From NCBI RefSeq assembly GCF_013285155.1, contig NZ_JABTEL010000004.1, forward strand, positions 124,001 through 188,000: a stretch of 64,000 nucleotides of DNA, in the 5' to 3' direction. The position numbers were made by a program, and so were the translations under genes. This stretch comes from Winogradskyella undariae. Lineage in GTDB: Bacteria; Bacteroidota; Bacteroidia; Flavobacteriales; Flavobacteriaceae. Positions 1-8,802 of this stretch are shown piece after piece; within the stretch, counting starts at the first letter, position 1; every line of letters starts with the position of its first letter. The notes beneath the pieces are model-generated. The model worked only from the letters and a program-made list of their open reading frames with translations. It did not search any database and had not been told where the DNA came from.

Positions 1-601
1 TTTCTTGTTTGAAATAGGTTAAATTCCAGTCGTCTTTCCAAGGATTCATAGCTTCATAAATGTTGTAATAGCCTTTTTTATTAAATTGAGATGTGATATA
101 ATCTGCTTCTCTAATTAATTCTGGGTCAATACGTTTTCTATGGGTTATGTAAGCTCTTGCGTGTTTAATTCTATAGGCTCCTTTTGGGATTCTTATATAA
201 AATCGAACGCTTAGTTTTTTGTTTTCGTTTCTAAACTGAAACGCAGTACACATACATTGTGCTTTAAAACTTAGTTTATTAAATTGCTTTTTGCTTATAG
301 TCGGAAACCCTTTGTATATGAGATGTTTTGACGTTTGATTCAGCCATTTCTTTTCTGCCTCTTCTTTCGTTCTTCCCCAATAATACCTTTCGATTTTATT
401 ATAAAGTTCTAGAATTTCAGCCTTGTTTTTATAGCGTTCAATTCTTTCTGTTATAACAATTTCTTTATACCAACCGTGACGTATAGGTTCTTTTAATTTA
501 ATGTAACCTAACTCACGTTGAAGTTTCCAAATTTCCCATTGCCTATTTTGTAAACGACAGACTTCTTTTAACCGCTGTTCTTTTATGTTTATTGGTTTCA
601 T
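1..601 (-). CDS. Unknown protein, 3' end beyond window
   Basis: An open frame runs on the minus strand from an ATG at 601 to the window edge, giving the first 200 residues; the C-terminus is cut off. The product starts MKPINIKEQRLKEVC and is basic and rich in Lys, Arg, Tyr and Trp. It has a helical first half (KAEILELYNKIERYYWGRTKEE) and then a beta-like stretch with the motif QCMCTAFQFR. There is no signal peptide or membrane segment. I do not recognise the family. Codon use and lack of interruptions support a real gene. It is the first sizeable minus-strand gene divergent from the WYL regulator at 1575, which may control it, but nearly 1 kb with two small units lies between them. Confidence 0.7.
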   Translation of the reverse strand, partial: MKPINIKEQRLKEVCRLQNRQWEIWKLQRELGYIKLKEPIRHGWYKEIVITERIERYKNKAEILELYNKIERYYWGRTKEEAEKKWLNQTSKHLIYKGFPTISKKQFNKLSFKAQCMCTAFQFRNENKKLSVRFYIRIPKGAYRIKHARAYITHRKRIDPELIREADYITSQFNKKGYYNIYEAMNPWKDDWNLTYFKQE

Positions 602-736
602 TAGACATGTTAAAAATTGTTTTTTGTCTGTTTTGGTGATTCCAATAATTACTTCGAATTAGGAATCGGTTTCTATGTGAATTGTGTGTGTTTCATTTTA
701 AAATTGTTTTAATAATTCTTACGTAAAACTATACGA

Positions 737-763
737 GACGTTTCGACTGCGCTCAACGTGACA
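737..763. repeat. Dispersed REP-like repeat, half element
   Basis: The core TTTCGACTGCGCTCAACGTG, with short flanks, matches the dispersed palindromic repeat of many Flavobacteriaceae (consensus about TTGAGCGCAGTCGAA in the other orientation). Related copies in this window lie at 15089-15158 and inside recJ at 16722-16754. Only one arm is clear here. Confidence 0.6.
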
Positions 764-830
764 TATAGGATCAGTTTTAATTTTTTACTGTTTGTGGAAA
801 GATGTTTAGCAGAATCGCTAATTGTGGAAA

Positions 831-869
831 ACAAAAAATCCGAAACAGTGTTTAACTGGCTTCGGATTT
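831..869 (-). terminator. Intrinsic terminator of small minus-strand unit
   Basis: Outer arms AAATCCGAA (836-844) and TTCGGATTT (861-869) pair perfectly. An inner stem CAGT/ACTG (846-849, 855-858) closes a five-base loop. On the minus strand the hairpin is followed by a run of T, so it should end transcription coming from about 1091. The only ORF it follows is the 24-residue one at 896-970. Confidence 0.75.
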
Positions 870-895
870 CTCATTTATAAATTTGAAAAGTTTAT

Positions 896-970
896 CTAAC
901 GATAATCACGAAGCATCACAAAAGGCAGAATTCCTTTTGGATTGTTTTGATATGTTATACATAAACTCAT
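896..970 (-). CDS. Possible 24-residue peptide
   Basis: A short frame runs from ATG (970) to TAG (896). The product begins MSLCITYQNNPKG and ends LPFVMLRDYR; it has one Cys and a mildly hydrophobic centre. An A-rich stretch precedes the ATG, as is usual for ribosome binding in this phylum. A 7-bp inverted repeat (CAAAAGG/CCTTTTG) lies inside the frame. A TAnnTTTG promoter box lies about 130 bases upstream and a strong terminator 27 bases downstream, so the transcript is a small unit of about 260 nt. It may be a peptide mRNA, a dual-function RNA, or a non-coding RNA with a chance ORF. I know no homologue. Confidence 0.35.
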   Translation of the reverse strand: MSLCITYQNNPKGILPFVMLRDYR

Positions 971-1096
971 AGTTTCTAATTTTTAATTCTATTTCTATTT
1001 TGGTTGTGCTTAGCAAGCTTTTCTTGGGTACATTCTATGAAAATATATTTTCATTTCAGTAATGCTTAGCGACTAATTTGGAATATTATTCCGCTG

Positions 1097-1129
1097 CAAA
1101 TATAAAGGGATATTTTTGAACTATCCAAA
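1097..1129 (-). promoter_or_regulatory. Promoter of small minus-strand unit
   Basis: On the minus strand TATATTTG (1104-1097) matches the Bacteroidota -7 consensus TAnnTTTG. A TTTG at 1129-1126 lies 21 bases upstream, slightly longer than the usual 19. Between them GGATA and TATCC form a small inverted repeat that could be an operator. Confidence 0.5.
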
Positions 1130-1284
1130 TTATATTTAAACATATTTTATTGTTAATCAAGTATTTACGTCGAATTTAAAATAAGTTATCCCTGTCCGCA
1201 AATGGCAGATTATCTAACAAATTGAAGTGTAGTTATTTGCGTTTTAGGCATGCATAATTATCAACTTGAAAAAAATTAATAAAA

Positions 1285-1316
1285 AAAGCATCCTTTTTTA
1301 AGAGGATGCTTTTTTA
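1285..1316. terminator. Bidirectional intrinsic terminator
   Basis: Arms AAGCATCCT and AGGATGCTT flank an eight-base loop, with A-runs before and T-runs after. The hairpin would terminate on either strand. No plus-strand gene precedes it, so the likely user is the small minus-strand unit starting near 1425. An exact extra copy of the AGGATGCT arm sequence (minus strand) lies upstream in that RNA near 1367-1374 and could compete for pairing. Confidence 0.65.
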
Positions 1317-1338
1317 AACTTGAATATTTTAGTTTTAT

Positions 1339-1401
1339 CTATTTCTCTACACTACAGAAATAGCTTTTCAGCATCCTATATTTTGATTTATGTAGTATCA
1401 T
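1339..1401 (-). CDS. Possible 20-residue leader-like peptide
   Basis: A frame runs from ATG (1401) to TAG (1339). The product is MILHKSKYRMLK followed by SYFCSVEK and is strongly basic. It lies between a weak promoter-like box (CATATTTG, minus strand, about 1431-1438) and the terminator at 1285-1316. Its 3' half overlaps a perfect stem CTATTTCT/AGAAATAG. The arrangement resembles a leader peptide before an attenuator, but no regulated gene directly follows, and so short an ORF may be chance. Confidence 0.2.
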   Translation of the reverse strand: MILHKSKYRMLKSYFCSVEK

Positions 1402-1519
1402 AGATTTATTGTTTTAGTTATTTATTAGTGCAAATATGGCAATTTTTTTTGAAATGAAAAGTTTCAGCAACTACGTAATCCTTTTGCGTATTGTTTTTTT
1501 CGTTTAAATTTATAGTTTT

Positions 1520-1552
1520 AGACTTGCTAGGTTTTTAAAACCTGCTAAGTCT
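1520..1552. repeat. Palindromic element upstream of WYL gene
   Basis: Arms AGACTT-GCT-AGGTTTT and AAAACCT-GCT-AAGTCT pair around a single base with one 3x3 internal loop. The element resembles short palindromes scattered in Flavobacteriaceae intergenic DNA. It lies 22 bases upstream of the WYL regulator start, so it will fold in that gene's leader if transcribed. Confidence 0.5.
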
Positions 1553-1574
1553 TAGTATAAAATGATTTAGCAAT

Positions 1575-2585
1575 ATGGCAGTAAACAAAAACGCATTAAT
1601 TAGATATAAAACCATTGATAAGTGTCTTCAAAATCAGTTTAAAAAATGGACGCTCAACGACCTAATTGAAGCGGTTTCAGATGCGCTTTACGAATATGAA
1701 GGCAAAGATGTTGATGTTAGCAAACGTACCGTTCAGTTAGATTTACAAATGATGCGAAGCGATAAGCTAGGTTACAATGCCCCAATTGTGGTTTACGATC
1801 GTAAGTTTTATAAGTATGAAGATGCGGACTATAGTATTATTAATATTCCTGTAACGGATAAAGATATCAAAGTAATGAATGAAGCCATTCAGTTACTGAG
1901 GCAGTTTAAAGATTTTTCGCTATTTAAAGAAATGGATGGTGTTTTACAGCGTTTAGAAGACTCTGTAAATTCATCGCAAAAAGATAAACGAGCGATCATT
2001 CATTTAGATAAAAACGAACAGCTAAAAGGTCTTGAATTTATTGATACTTTATACGAGGCTATTCAAACAAAAAAGGTGATTGAAATATCTTATCAATCTT
2101 TTAAAGCCCGTGAGGCTAGTGTGCAGAAAGCGCATCCACAATTACTAAAAGAATTCAATAATCGCTGGTTTTTATTAGCAAGTCAAAACGGAAAATTTAT
2201 CACTTTCGCATTAGACCGAATGAACGAAATTGTAATACTTGAAAATGAGAATTATGAAGATTTTAAAATTGATGGTGACCACTATTACAAAGACGTTGTT
2301 GGTGTTACAGTTTCAAACTCTAGAGCAGAACGCATTCAGTTTAAAATAGACAACAAAAATGCACCTTATGTAATTACAAAGCCCTTCCATGCATCGCAAC
2401 GCATCATTGAAAAAACAAATAATGGTGTGATTTTTAACATTTTTGTTCAGATTAATTTTGAATTAGAGCGTCTCATTTTAGGTTTTGGTGATAGTATTGA
2501 AGTTTTAAAACCTCTAAAATTGCGTAATAGAATGCTTAAAAAACTAAAAACTTCAGTAAAAAATTATAAAGAGATTGAAAATTGA
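1575..2585 (+). CDS. WYL-domain transcriptional regulator
   Basis: A 336-residue DNA-binding regulator, of normal length for the family. Residues about 8-75 form a winged helix-turn-helix (recognition helix near RTVQLDLQMM, 51-60). Residues about 145-225 form the Sm-like WYL domain, with the signature present as RWFLLA (197-202). The C-terminal part is the WCX extension. WYL domains sense ligands, often nucleic acids or nucleotides, and such regulators often control defence, DNA-damage or RNA-repair genes (family knowledge). The gene is divergent from the small units and unknown gene at 1-1438, a plausible target set (inference). Its last 22 bases overlap the end of the convergent ABC ATPase gene. 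Confidence 0.85.
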   Translation: MAVNKNALIRYKTIDKCLQNQFKKWTLNDLIEAVSDALYEYEGKDVDVSKRTVQLDLQMMRSDKLGYNAPIVVYDRKFYKYEDADYSIINIPVTDKDIKVMNEAIQLLRQFKDFSLFKEMDGVLQRLEDSVNSSQKDKRAIIHLDKNEQLKGLEFIDTLYEAIQTKKVIEISYQSFKAREASVQKAHPQLLKEFNNRWFLLASQNGKFITFALDRMNEIVILENENYEDFKIDGDHYYKDVVGVTVSNSRAERIQFKIDNKNAPYVITKPFHASQRIIEKTNNGVIFNIFVQINFELERLILGFGDSIEVLKPLKLRNRMLKKLKTSVKNYKEIEN

Positions 2586-3478
2586 ATTTCCAATCCTTTT
2601 TCTAATTCAACACCATGCTCAATAAATAGTGATTCAGATTTGTAATCTACTTCAATTAACCAAGAATTCCCTTTAAAATAAGCTCTTCTAACAATCGCTT
2701 TAAAATTAGAGTCTTTTACAATTTTAATTTGATGTTCGTAAACAATCCCGTAAGGGTCAATAACATTAAACTCAGCAAAAAAGGAAGCAATTAAAGGAAG
2801 TTGTGGGTTTTTGTATAAATTTTGAGGCGTATCTTTAGCTATAATTTTAGACTCATCTAAGACTATAATTTCATCTGCAAATCCAAGAACATCATTTCTG
2901 TCGTGCGTAGCAACAATACAAGCAATACTATTCGCTTTTAGATAATTAAACACATTACGTCTAAGTCCTTGTTTCTGAAAATTATCGATATGACTAAAAG
3001 GCTCGTCTAACAATAAAATCTCAGGTTGCTTAGCTAATGCCCTAGCAATCGCTACACGTTGTTTTTGACCACCACTTAACATTCTAACTTTAGTATTAGC
3101 AAAAGCTTCAAGCTCTACAACCTCTATAAGTTCTTTGGTACGTCTCTGCTTTTCTTCGGGGTAAAAATTAGAAAGAAATTTTCCAATATTCTCTGCAACC
3201 GTCGTTACTGGCATTAAATCAAATTCTTGGCTAACTGACTTCATAAACTCATAACCAACAACCAAATTATATTTTGGACCTAAGATTTCTTCATCTTTCC
3301 AAAAAATCTGACCTTTATCTAAATCATACTCCCCATAAATAAGTTTTAGAAGCGTACTCTTTCCCGAGCCACTTTCACCTATAATAGCGAGATTTTCTCC
3401 AGCTTTAACATTAAAGTCAATTGCATTTAAAACCTTAGTTTTAGAATATCCGAAAGTGATGTTTTTTACTTTAAGCAT
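2564..3478 (-). CDS. ABC transporter ATP-binding protein
   Basis: A 304-residue ATPase with the complete motif set: Walker A GESGSGKS (34-41), Q-loop SQEFDLMP, signature LSGGQ (134-138), Walker B LLLDEP (155-160) and H-loop His192. A C-terminal extension of about 70 residues, beta-rich in character, resembles the TOBE-like regulatory domain of CysA/FbpC/PotA-type importers. No permease or binding protein gene is adjacent, so the substrate is unknown and the partners must be encoded elsewhere. A -7 box (TATTTTTG, 3490-3483 on the minus strand) ends only four bases before the ATG, so the mRNA may be leaderless. Confidence 0.85.
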   Translation of the reverse strand: MLKVKNITFGYSKTKVLNAIDFNVKAGENLAIIGESGSGKSTLLKLIYGEYDLDKGQIFWKDEEILGPKYNLVVGYEFMKSVSQEFDLMPVTTVAENIGKFLSNFYPEEKQRRTKELIEVVELEAFANTKVRMLSGGQKQRVAIARALAKQPEILLLDEPFSHIDNFQKQGLRRNVFNYLKANSIACIVATHDRNDVLGFADEIIVLDESKIIAKDTPQNLYKNPQLPLIASFFAEFNVIDPYGIVYEHQIKIVKDSNFKAIVRRAYFKGNSWLIEVDYKSESLFIEHGVELEKGLEIQFSISL

Positions 3479-3482
3479 TTTA

Positions 3483-3490
3483 CAAAAATA
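3483..3490 (-). promoter_or_regulatory. -7 promoter box of ABC ATPase gene
   Basis: TATTTTTG on the minus strand fits TAnnTTTG exactly. It lies four bases before the start codon, implying little or no 5' untranslated leader. No clear TTTG is found at the expected -33 position. Confidence 0.4.
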
Positions 3491-3513
3491 CTATATCATT
3501 AAAGAATCAGCAT

Positions 3514-3547
3514 AAAAAAACCGCTTGATTTCTCAAACGGTTTTTAA
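3514..3547 (-). terminator. Terminator after prolyl oligopeptidase gene
   Basis: Arms AAAAACCG and CGGTTTTT enclose a further TTGA/TCAA stem with a TTTC loop. On the minus strand the stem is followed by T residues. It lies about 65 bases downstream of the peptidase stop codon. Confidence 0.75.
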
Positions 3548-3609
3548 TATTATTATTAAAGGCAATTGTAATTTAAACTTGAGCCCTTGATAAATTTACA
3601 ATCTAACTT

Positions 3610-5760
3610 TTAATTCATTTTTACTGGCAAAACTTTAAAACCCATGTTATAAAGTGTAAAACCATAAATATCAGCATACTGCTCTATTGTCTTACTAACA
3701 GGAGTACCAGCACCATGACCAGCATCGGTCTCAATTCTTATTAAAGTTGGATTATCTCCTGTCTGTTTACTCTGTAATTCAGCAGCAAATTTAAAGCTGT
3801 GTGCAGGTACCACTCTATCGTCATGATCACCAGTAGTAACAAGTGTTGCAGGATATTGTGCTCCTTCTTTTACATTATGAACTGGAGAATATCCTTTTAA
3901 ATATTCAAACATTTCTTTATTATCTTCTGCAGTTCCGTAATCATAAGCCCAACCAGCACCAGCAGTAAATGTGTGGTAACGTAACATGTCTAAAACACCA
4001 ACTGCAGGTAAAGCTACTTTCATTAATTCTGGTCGTTGCGTCATTGTTGCCCCAACCAATAAACCTCCGTTAGACCCCCCTCTAATCGCTAAGAAATCTG
4101 ATGATGTATACTTTTCTGAAATAAGATATTCTGCAGCGGCAATAAAATCATCAAACACATTTTGTTTTTGAAGCTTTGTCCCTGCATTATGCCATGATTT
4201 TCCGTATTCTCCACCACCTCTTAAATTAGCAACAGCATAAACACCACCTTGTTCCATCCAAACAGCATTTGCAATACTAAAACTAGGCGTTAAGCTAATA
4301 TTAAAACCACCATATCCATATAAAATAGTTGGGTTTTTGCCATTAAGCTCTAATCCTTTTTTACAAGTAATAATCATCGGAACTTTAGTCCCATCCTTAG
4401 ATTCATAAAAAACTTGTTTGCTTTCGTAATCTTCTGGATTAAAATCAATACTTGGTTTTGTATATAACGCTGATGTTCCTTTTTCTATATCATAATTATA
4501 GATACTTCCAGGAGTAACATAATTAGTAAATGAATAGTAAAGCTCTTTTTCATCTTTCTTTGCTGTAAAACCTCCTACAGTTCCTATTCCTGGTAACCCA
4601 ACTTCTCTTATTAACTTACCATCGTAATCATATTGTAATACTTTTGAAACAGCATCTACCATATAATTAGCAAAAAAGTAACCACCACCTGTTGAAGGCG
4701 TTAATACGTTTTCTGTTTCTGGAATAAAATCAATCCAATTTTCTGGACTAGGATCTGAAACATCAACGGTTACTATCTTTTGATTTGGAGCATCTAAATT
4801 TGTCATGATGTAGAGTTTAGACCCTACATTTTCTATGATATTAGAATCCGAATCCGTATGACCTAATATTTCTACTAAAGGCGCATTAGGAATGGTTAAA
4901 TCTTTTATATAAAGTTTGTTTCCTGAAGTTGAAACACGAGGCGTAATTACTAAATAATGATCATCATCTGTAACCATACCATAAATGTAACGGTGTTTTT
5001 CTTCAGCCGTACCGCCATAAATTAATTGATCTTCCGATTGTTTTGTTCCTAATTTGTGGTAATAAACTTTATGTTGATCAGTTTTTGCAGATAATTCACT
5101 CCCCACGGGTTTATCATAACTAGAATAATAAAACCCTTCATTTTTATACCAAGACATGCCACTAAATTTGATATCAACCAAAGTATCTTCAATAATTTCT
5201 TTAGTTTCAGTATTCATGATTAGAATTTTTCTCCAATCACTTCCTCCTTCAGAAATCGCATAAGCTAAGGTTTTACCATCTTTTGAAAAACTTGTACCTC
5301 CTAAAGAAATAGTACCATCTTCCTTAAACGTATTTGGATCTAAAAATACCTCTGCGGTACTTGGATCATCACCTGTTTGATATCTATAAATGACATATTG
5401 GTTTTGTAAGCCGTCATTTTTTTGATAGTAGGTATAATCTCCTTCTACGAATGGAGACCCTATTTTTTCGTAATTCCAAAGTTTCGTTAATCGTTTTTTT
5501 AATTCTTCTCGATAAGGAATACTATCTAAATACTCAAATGTAGTTTCGTTTTGTGCCTTAACCCAAGCCTCAGTCTCTTCACTTCTATCATCTTCTAACC
5601 AACGGTAAGGATCTGCAACTGCTTCACCAAAATAAGTATCTACAGTGTCTGCTTTATGGGTTTGAGGGTAATCTATTGCTTTTGTTTTCACGGCTTTGTT
5701 TTCATTTTCACAAGACACAAGCATATTAAATGCTAAAATTGTAAAGATTATTTTTTTCAT
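3610..5760 (-). CDS. Prolyl oligopeptidase family serine peptidase (S9A), lipoprotein
   Basis: A 716-residue secreted peptidase that cleaves short peptides after proline. The N-terminus is a lipoprotein signal (lipobox LVSC, Cys17), so it is probably anchored in the periplasm or outer membrane. Residues about 35-440 form the seven-bladed propeller that begins with the typical PYRWLEDD motif. The C-terminal hydrolase domain has nucleophile Ser about 563 in GGSNGG, Asp about 646 in DDRVVP and His about 681 in AGHGAG, so the triad is complete. Length fits the S9A family. It stands alone, with terminators on both sides. Confidence 0.92.
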   Translation of the reverse strand: MKKIIFTILAFNMLVSCENENKAVKTKAIDYPQTHKADTVDTYFGEAVADPYRWLEDDRSEETEAWVKAQNETTFEYLDSIPYREELKKRLTKLWNYEKIGSPFVEGDYTYYQKNDGLQNQYVIYRYQTGDDPSTAEVFLDPNTFKEDGTISLGGTSFSKDGKTLAYAISEGGSDWRKILIMNTETKEIIEDTLVDIKFSGMSWYKNEGFYYSSYDKPVGSELSAKTDQHKVYYHKLGTKQSEDQLIYGGTAEEKHRYIYGMVTDDDHYLVITPRVSTSGNKLYIKDLTIPNAPLVEILGHTDSDSNIIENVGSKLYIMTNLDAPNQKIVTVDVSDPSPENWIDFIPETENVLTPSTGGGYFFANYMVDAVSKVLQYDYDGKLIREVGLPGIGTVGGFTAKKDEKELYYSFTNYVTPGSIYNYDIEKGTSALYTKPSIDFNPEDYESKQVFYESKDGTKVPMIITCKKGLELNGKNPTILYGYGGFNISLTPSFSIANAVWMEQGGVYAVANLRGGGEYGKSWHNAGTKLQKQNVFDDFIAAAEYLISEKYTSSDFLAIRGGSNGGLLVGATMTQRPELMKVALPAVGVLDMLRYHTFTAGAGWAYDYGTAEDNKEMFEYLKGYSPVHNVKEGAQYPATLVTTGDHDDRVVPAHSFKFAAELQSKQTGDNPTLIRIETDAGHGAGTPVSKTIEQYADIYGFTLYNMGFKVLPVKMN

Positions 5761-5845
5761 AATTTAGTTTTTTGAAATAAAATATCATCTCCTCAAATAT
5801 AAGGTTTTAGTGATTTGATAATTATAAAAAACTAAAACTTGTTGT

Positions 5846-5917
5846 AAAAAAAATAGCAAAAAATTTAGACCAACTTTAAAATGAATAAAGTTGAAATATC
5901 TAAATTTCTTGCTATTA
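5846..5917 (-). terminator. Long-stem terminator after asd
   Basis: A long imperfect hairpin pairs AATAGCAA, AATTTAG and CAACTTT with AAAGTTG, CTAAATT and TTGCTATT. On the minus strand it is followed by eight T residues. It begins 20 bases after the asd stop codon. Confidence 0.7.
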
Positions 5918-5936
5918 AAAGATGTACTATGACTCG

Positions 5937-6926
5937 CTACACTAAATCATTTTTAATAAGATATTCTGCTATTTGAACAGTGTTAGTTGCCGCTCCTTTT
6001 CTAAGATTATCACTTACAACCCAAAGATTTAAAGTGTTAGGTTGAGAAGCATCTCGTCTAATACGTCCCACAAAAACATCATCTTTACCATGTGCATACA
6101 TTGGCATAGGATAAAGGTTTTCATCTAAATTATCTTGTAACGTAACACCATCTGTTTCACTAAGTAATGTTTTAACATCGTTAACATCAAAATCAGATTC
6201 AAACTCTACATTAATAGATTCACTGTGTCCACCAGCAGTTGGAATTCTAACTGCTGTTGCCGTTACAGCAATAGAGTCGTCACAAAGAATTTTGCGCGTT
6301 TCATTTACCAATTTCATTTCTTCTTTGGTATATCCATTTTCTTCAAAAACATCACATTGTGGAATTGCGTTTTTATGAATTGGGTAAGGATAAGCCATAT
6401 CACCTTCTTTACCTGCTATTTCATTCTCCATTTGTTCTACCGCTTTTACACCTGTACCAGATACAGACTGATATGTAGAAATAACAAGACGTTTAATTTT
6501 ATATTTTTTATGAAGTGGTGCTAATGCCATTACCATTTGAATGGTAGAGCAATTTGGGTTCGCTATAATTTTATCTGTTTTAGATAATTCACCTGCATTA
6601 ATTTCCGGAACTATTAATTTTTTAGAACCATCCATTCTCCATGCCGAAGAATTATCGATAACCGTTGTCCCAACCTCAGCAAATTTTGGTGCCCATTCTA
6701 AAGATGTACCTCCTCCAGCAGAAAACAAAGCAATATCGGGACGTGCTTCAATAGCTGTAGGAATACTAATTACCTTAATATCCTTTCCTTTATATTTTAA
6801 TATCTTACCTGCAGAACGCTCTGAAGCTACCAATAATAATTCATCTAAAGGGAAATTACGTTCCTCTAATACTTTAAGCATTACGTTGCCAACCATACCT
6901 GTTGCACCTACAATTGCTACTTTCAT
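5937..6926 (-). CDS. asd: Aspartate-semialdehyde dehydrogenase
   Basis: Reduces aspartyl-4-phosphate to aspartate semialdehyde with NADPH, the branch point to lysine/diaminopimelate, threonine and methionine. The N-terminal Rossmann motif GATGMVG, active-site Cys126 in NPNCST and catalytic His234 in GGHSES are all present. The start is taken at the ATG giving MKVAIVGATG (329 residues, normal length); an in-frame ATG three codons upstream (6935) is possible. A TAnnTTTG box (TAGCTTTG, 7030-7023) lies about 95 bases upstream. It appears to be a single-gene transcript. Confidence 0.93.
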   Translation of the reverse strand: MKVAIVGATGMVGNVMLKVLEERNFPLDELLLVASERSAGKILKYKGKDIKVISIPTAIEARPDIALFSAGGGTSLEWAPKFAEVGTTVIDNSSAWRMDGSKKLIVPEINAGELSKTDKIIANPNCSTIQMVMALAPLHKKYKIKRLVISTYQSVSGTGVKAVEQMENEIAGKEGDMAYPYPIHKNAIPQCDVFEENGYTKEEMKLVNETRKILCDDSIAVTATAVRIPTAGGHSESINVEFESDFDVNDVKTLLSETDGVTLQDNLDENLYPMPMYAHGKDDVFVGRIRRDASQPNTLNLWVVSDNLRKGAATNTVQIAEYLIKNDLV

Positions 6927-7140
6927 ACGTTTCAATTTAATATTTCTTAAAAATCTAATGTTACATCTACCACTTATTTTTTATAAGTGACTAATTTTTA
7001 GCTCTAAATGCTTCACAAAACACAAAGCTAAGATATCAAAATTAGAATATTTCTTTTACTAATTAGAGTAATTTAGTCTTAAAAATCTGATAAAAATAAA
7101 GGGTACTATTTATCGGATATGCATTACAAAATATTACAAC

Positions 7141-7172
7141 AAAGAAAACCCAGACTTTTACAGTCTGGGTTT
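7141..7172 (-). terminator. Terminator after mscL
   Basis: Arms AAACCCAGACT and AGTCTGGGTTT pair perfectly over 11 bp with a five-base loop. A T-rich tail follows on the minus strand. It lies 39 bases past the mscL stop codon. Confidence 0.8.
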
Positions 7173-7210
7173 GATTAAAATAATAGTGTAGCGATGAAGC
7201 TATACGTATT

Positions 7211-7612
7211 TTATTTTTTTAATGAATCTCTGATTTCTTTTAATAAATCAAGTTCAGTTGGTCCTGCAGGCGCAGCTGGTGCAGGCTCTTCTTTCTTCTT
7301 CATATTATTAACTCCTTTTACAACAAGGAACATAACAAATGCTACAATGATAAAGTCAATAACGTTAGTTAAGAATGTACCATATTCTAAGAAAACATCA
7401 CCAACCATTTCGCCAGCGTCATTTAAAGTTCCCTCTTTTAATTGGTACCTCAACGCTTTAAAGTCTGAGTCGAAAATCATACCAATTAATGGAGATACAA
7501 TACCTCCTGTAAATGCAGTAACTACTTCTTTAAAAGCAGCACCCATTACAAAACCAACAGCAATGTCTATAAGGTTGCCCTTCATTGCAAATTCTTTGAA
7601 TTCTTTTAACAT
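7211..7612 (-). CDS. mscL: Large-conductance mechanosensitive channel MscL
   Basis: A 133-residue inner-membrane channel that opens under membrane tension to release solutes on osmotic downshock. It starts MLKEFKEFAMKGN with the amphipathic N-terminal helix. TM1 follows (IDIAVGFVMGAAF, then GGIVSPLIGM), then a periplasmic loop, TM2 (VIDFIIVAFVMFLVVKGVN) and a cytoplasmic helix ending EIRDSLKK. The linker is rich in Pro and Ala. Length and motif order are normal. It is transcribed in the same direction as alr, 83 bases upstream of it, so it may share the tdk-alr transcript. Confidence 0.96.
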   Translation of the reverse strand: MLKEFKEFAMKGNLIDIAVGFVMGAAFKEVVTAFTGGIVSPLIGMIFDSDFKALRYQLKEGTLNDAGEMVGDVFLEYGTFLTNVIDFIIVAFVMFLVVKGVNNMKKKEEPAPAAPAGPTELDLLKEIRDSLKK

Positions 7613-7695
7613 AATTTAGTTTTTAATTTTTAGTTAGGCTATTAATTAAGACACCAAGTTAATAAAAAAGTCACAAGAAGTTAACAAAAAGATTA

Positions 7696-8802
7696 TTACG
7701 GTATAAAAACGCGTTTAATACGTTGCGATAATGCTGTTAGAATTTCATAAGAAATTGTACCTGCAGATTCCGCAAGATCATTAACTTTATGAGTGGCATC
7801 GAAGACAATTACCTCATCACCTTCTTTACAGTGAATGTCAGTAACATCTACCATAATCATGTCCATACACACATTACCAATGATATATGCTTTTTCTCCA
7901 TTTATAAATACAAATCCTTTTTTGTTGCCATAAATACGACTGATACCATCAGCATGACCAATTGGGATTGTAGCAATTCTTTCGTTATTATTTGAAGTAT
8001 AAGCCCTATTATAACCGACAGATTTCCCTTTTTCAACATCATGAATTTGAGAAACAACCGATTTCAAACTAGCAATAGGCTTAAAATTTTTATCTTCTTC
8101 TTCCGAATTCCCAAAACCATAGAGTCCAATTCCACTTCGCACCATATTGAAATGCGCTTCAGGATAATTAATAATTCCTGAAGTATTACATAAATGTAAC
8201 CAAGGCTCCGTTCCTGATTTTGTTTTAAAATTTTCGGTTATAGATTTGAAGGTTTTTATTTGTTGCTCTGTAAAATCTTTTTCTTCAAGATCTTCACTCG
8301 CTGCCAAATGAGAAAATAATGATTTTGCTTGTACGGCTGTAGTCGCTTTTAATTGAGACACAATAGACTCGACATCCTTCTCGTCAAACCCTAAACGATT
8401 TAAACCTGTATTGAATTTAATATGAACAGGGTAATTTTTCTGACCACGTTGTTCTGCTACAGCTATAAAATCGTTTAATAGTCTAGCGCTATAAATACTA
8501 GGCTCTAAACATCTATCAATTAAAGTTTCTGCATTTAAAGACTGCGGATGCAAAACCAAAATAGGTGTTGTAACTCCTGCATCTCTTAAAGCAATACCTT
8601 CTTGGGTGTATGCAACAGCAAAATAATCGGCACCTAATTTTTGAAGATGCTTTGCCAATTCTACAGAATCACTTCCGTAGGCATAAGCTTTTACTACCGC
8701 TAAAAACTTAGTTTCTGGCTGTAATTTAGATTTTAAGTAGTTGTAATTTTGAGTTAATGCACTTAAATCAATTTCGAGAACTGTTTCCTGCGCTTTAGGC
8801 AT
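7696..8802 (-). CDS. alr: Alanine racemase
   Basis: PLP enzyme making D-alanine for peptidoglycan. From the chosen start the PLP lysine is about Lys38 ([11 protein letters not shown], where the family usually has VVKANAYGHG) and the second catalytic base is about Tyr264 in SVGYNRAY; the SGIGLYG and CMDMIMVDV motifs are present. I chose the ATG at 8802, giving [14 protein letters not shown] (368 residues). It overlaps the tdk stop region by eight bases, which suggests translational coupling, and removes an unlikely 12-residue extension from the upstream ATG at 8838. Confidence 0.93.
   Translation of the reverse strand: MPKAQETVLEIDLSALTQNYNYLKSKLQPETKFLAVVKAYAYGSDSVELAKHLQKLGADYFAVAYTQEGIALRDAGVTTPILVLHPQSLNAETLIDRCLEPSIYSARLLNDFIAVAEQRGQKNYPVHIKFNTGLNRLGFDEKDVESIVSQLKATTAVQAKSLFSHLAASEDLEEKDFTEQQIKTFKSITENFKTKSGTEPWLHLCNTSGIINYPEAHFNMVRSGIGLYGFGNSEEEDKNFKPIASLKSVVSQIHDVEKGKSVGYNRAYTSNNNERIATIPIGHADGISRIYGNKKGFVFINGEKAYIIGNVCMDMIMVDVTDIHCKEGDEVIVFDATHKVNDLAESAGTISYEILTALSQRIKRVFIP

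Larger units (their letters stand above)
831..1091 (-). ncRNA. Candidate small structured transcript (about 260 nt)
   Basis: Boundaries are inferred from a -7 box at 1097-1104 and the terminator at 831-869. The predicted RNA carries several perfect short hairpins (for example ATGAAAATATATTTTCAT near 1045), two copies of GCTAAGCA, and the 24-codon ORF at 896-970. No known RNA family was recognised. Confidence 0.4.

Noticed and set aside
6225..6990. Plus-strand open frames over asd
   Set aside because: asd on the minus strand has complete catalytic motifs; the opposite frames have unusual composition and no recognisable domain.
6966..6990. Short hairpin CACTTAT/ATAAGTG upstream of asd
   Set aside because: A/T-rich, seven pairs only, no similarity to a lysine riboswitch; probably chance.
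7194..7619. 141-codon frame opposite mscL
   Set aside because: It mirrors the whole mscL gene, which is unambiguous; antisense frames of this length are common in this composition.
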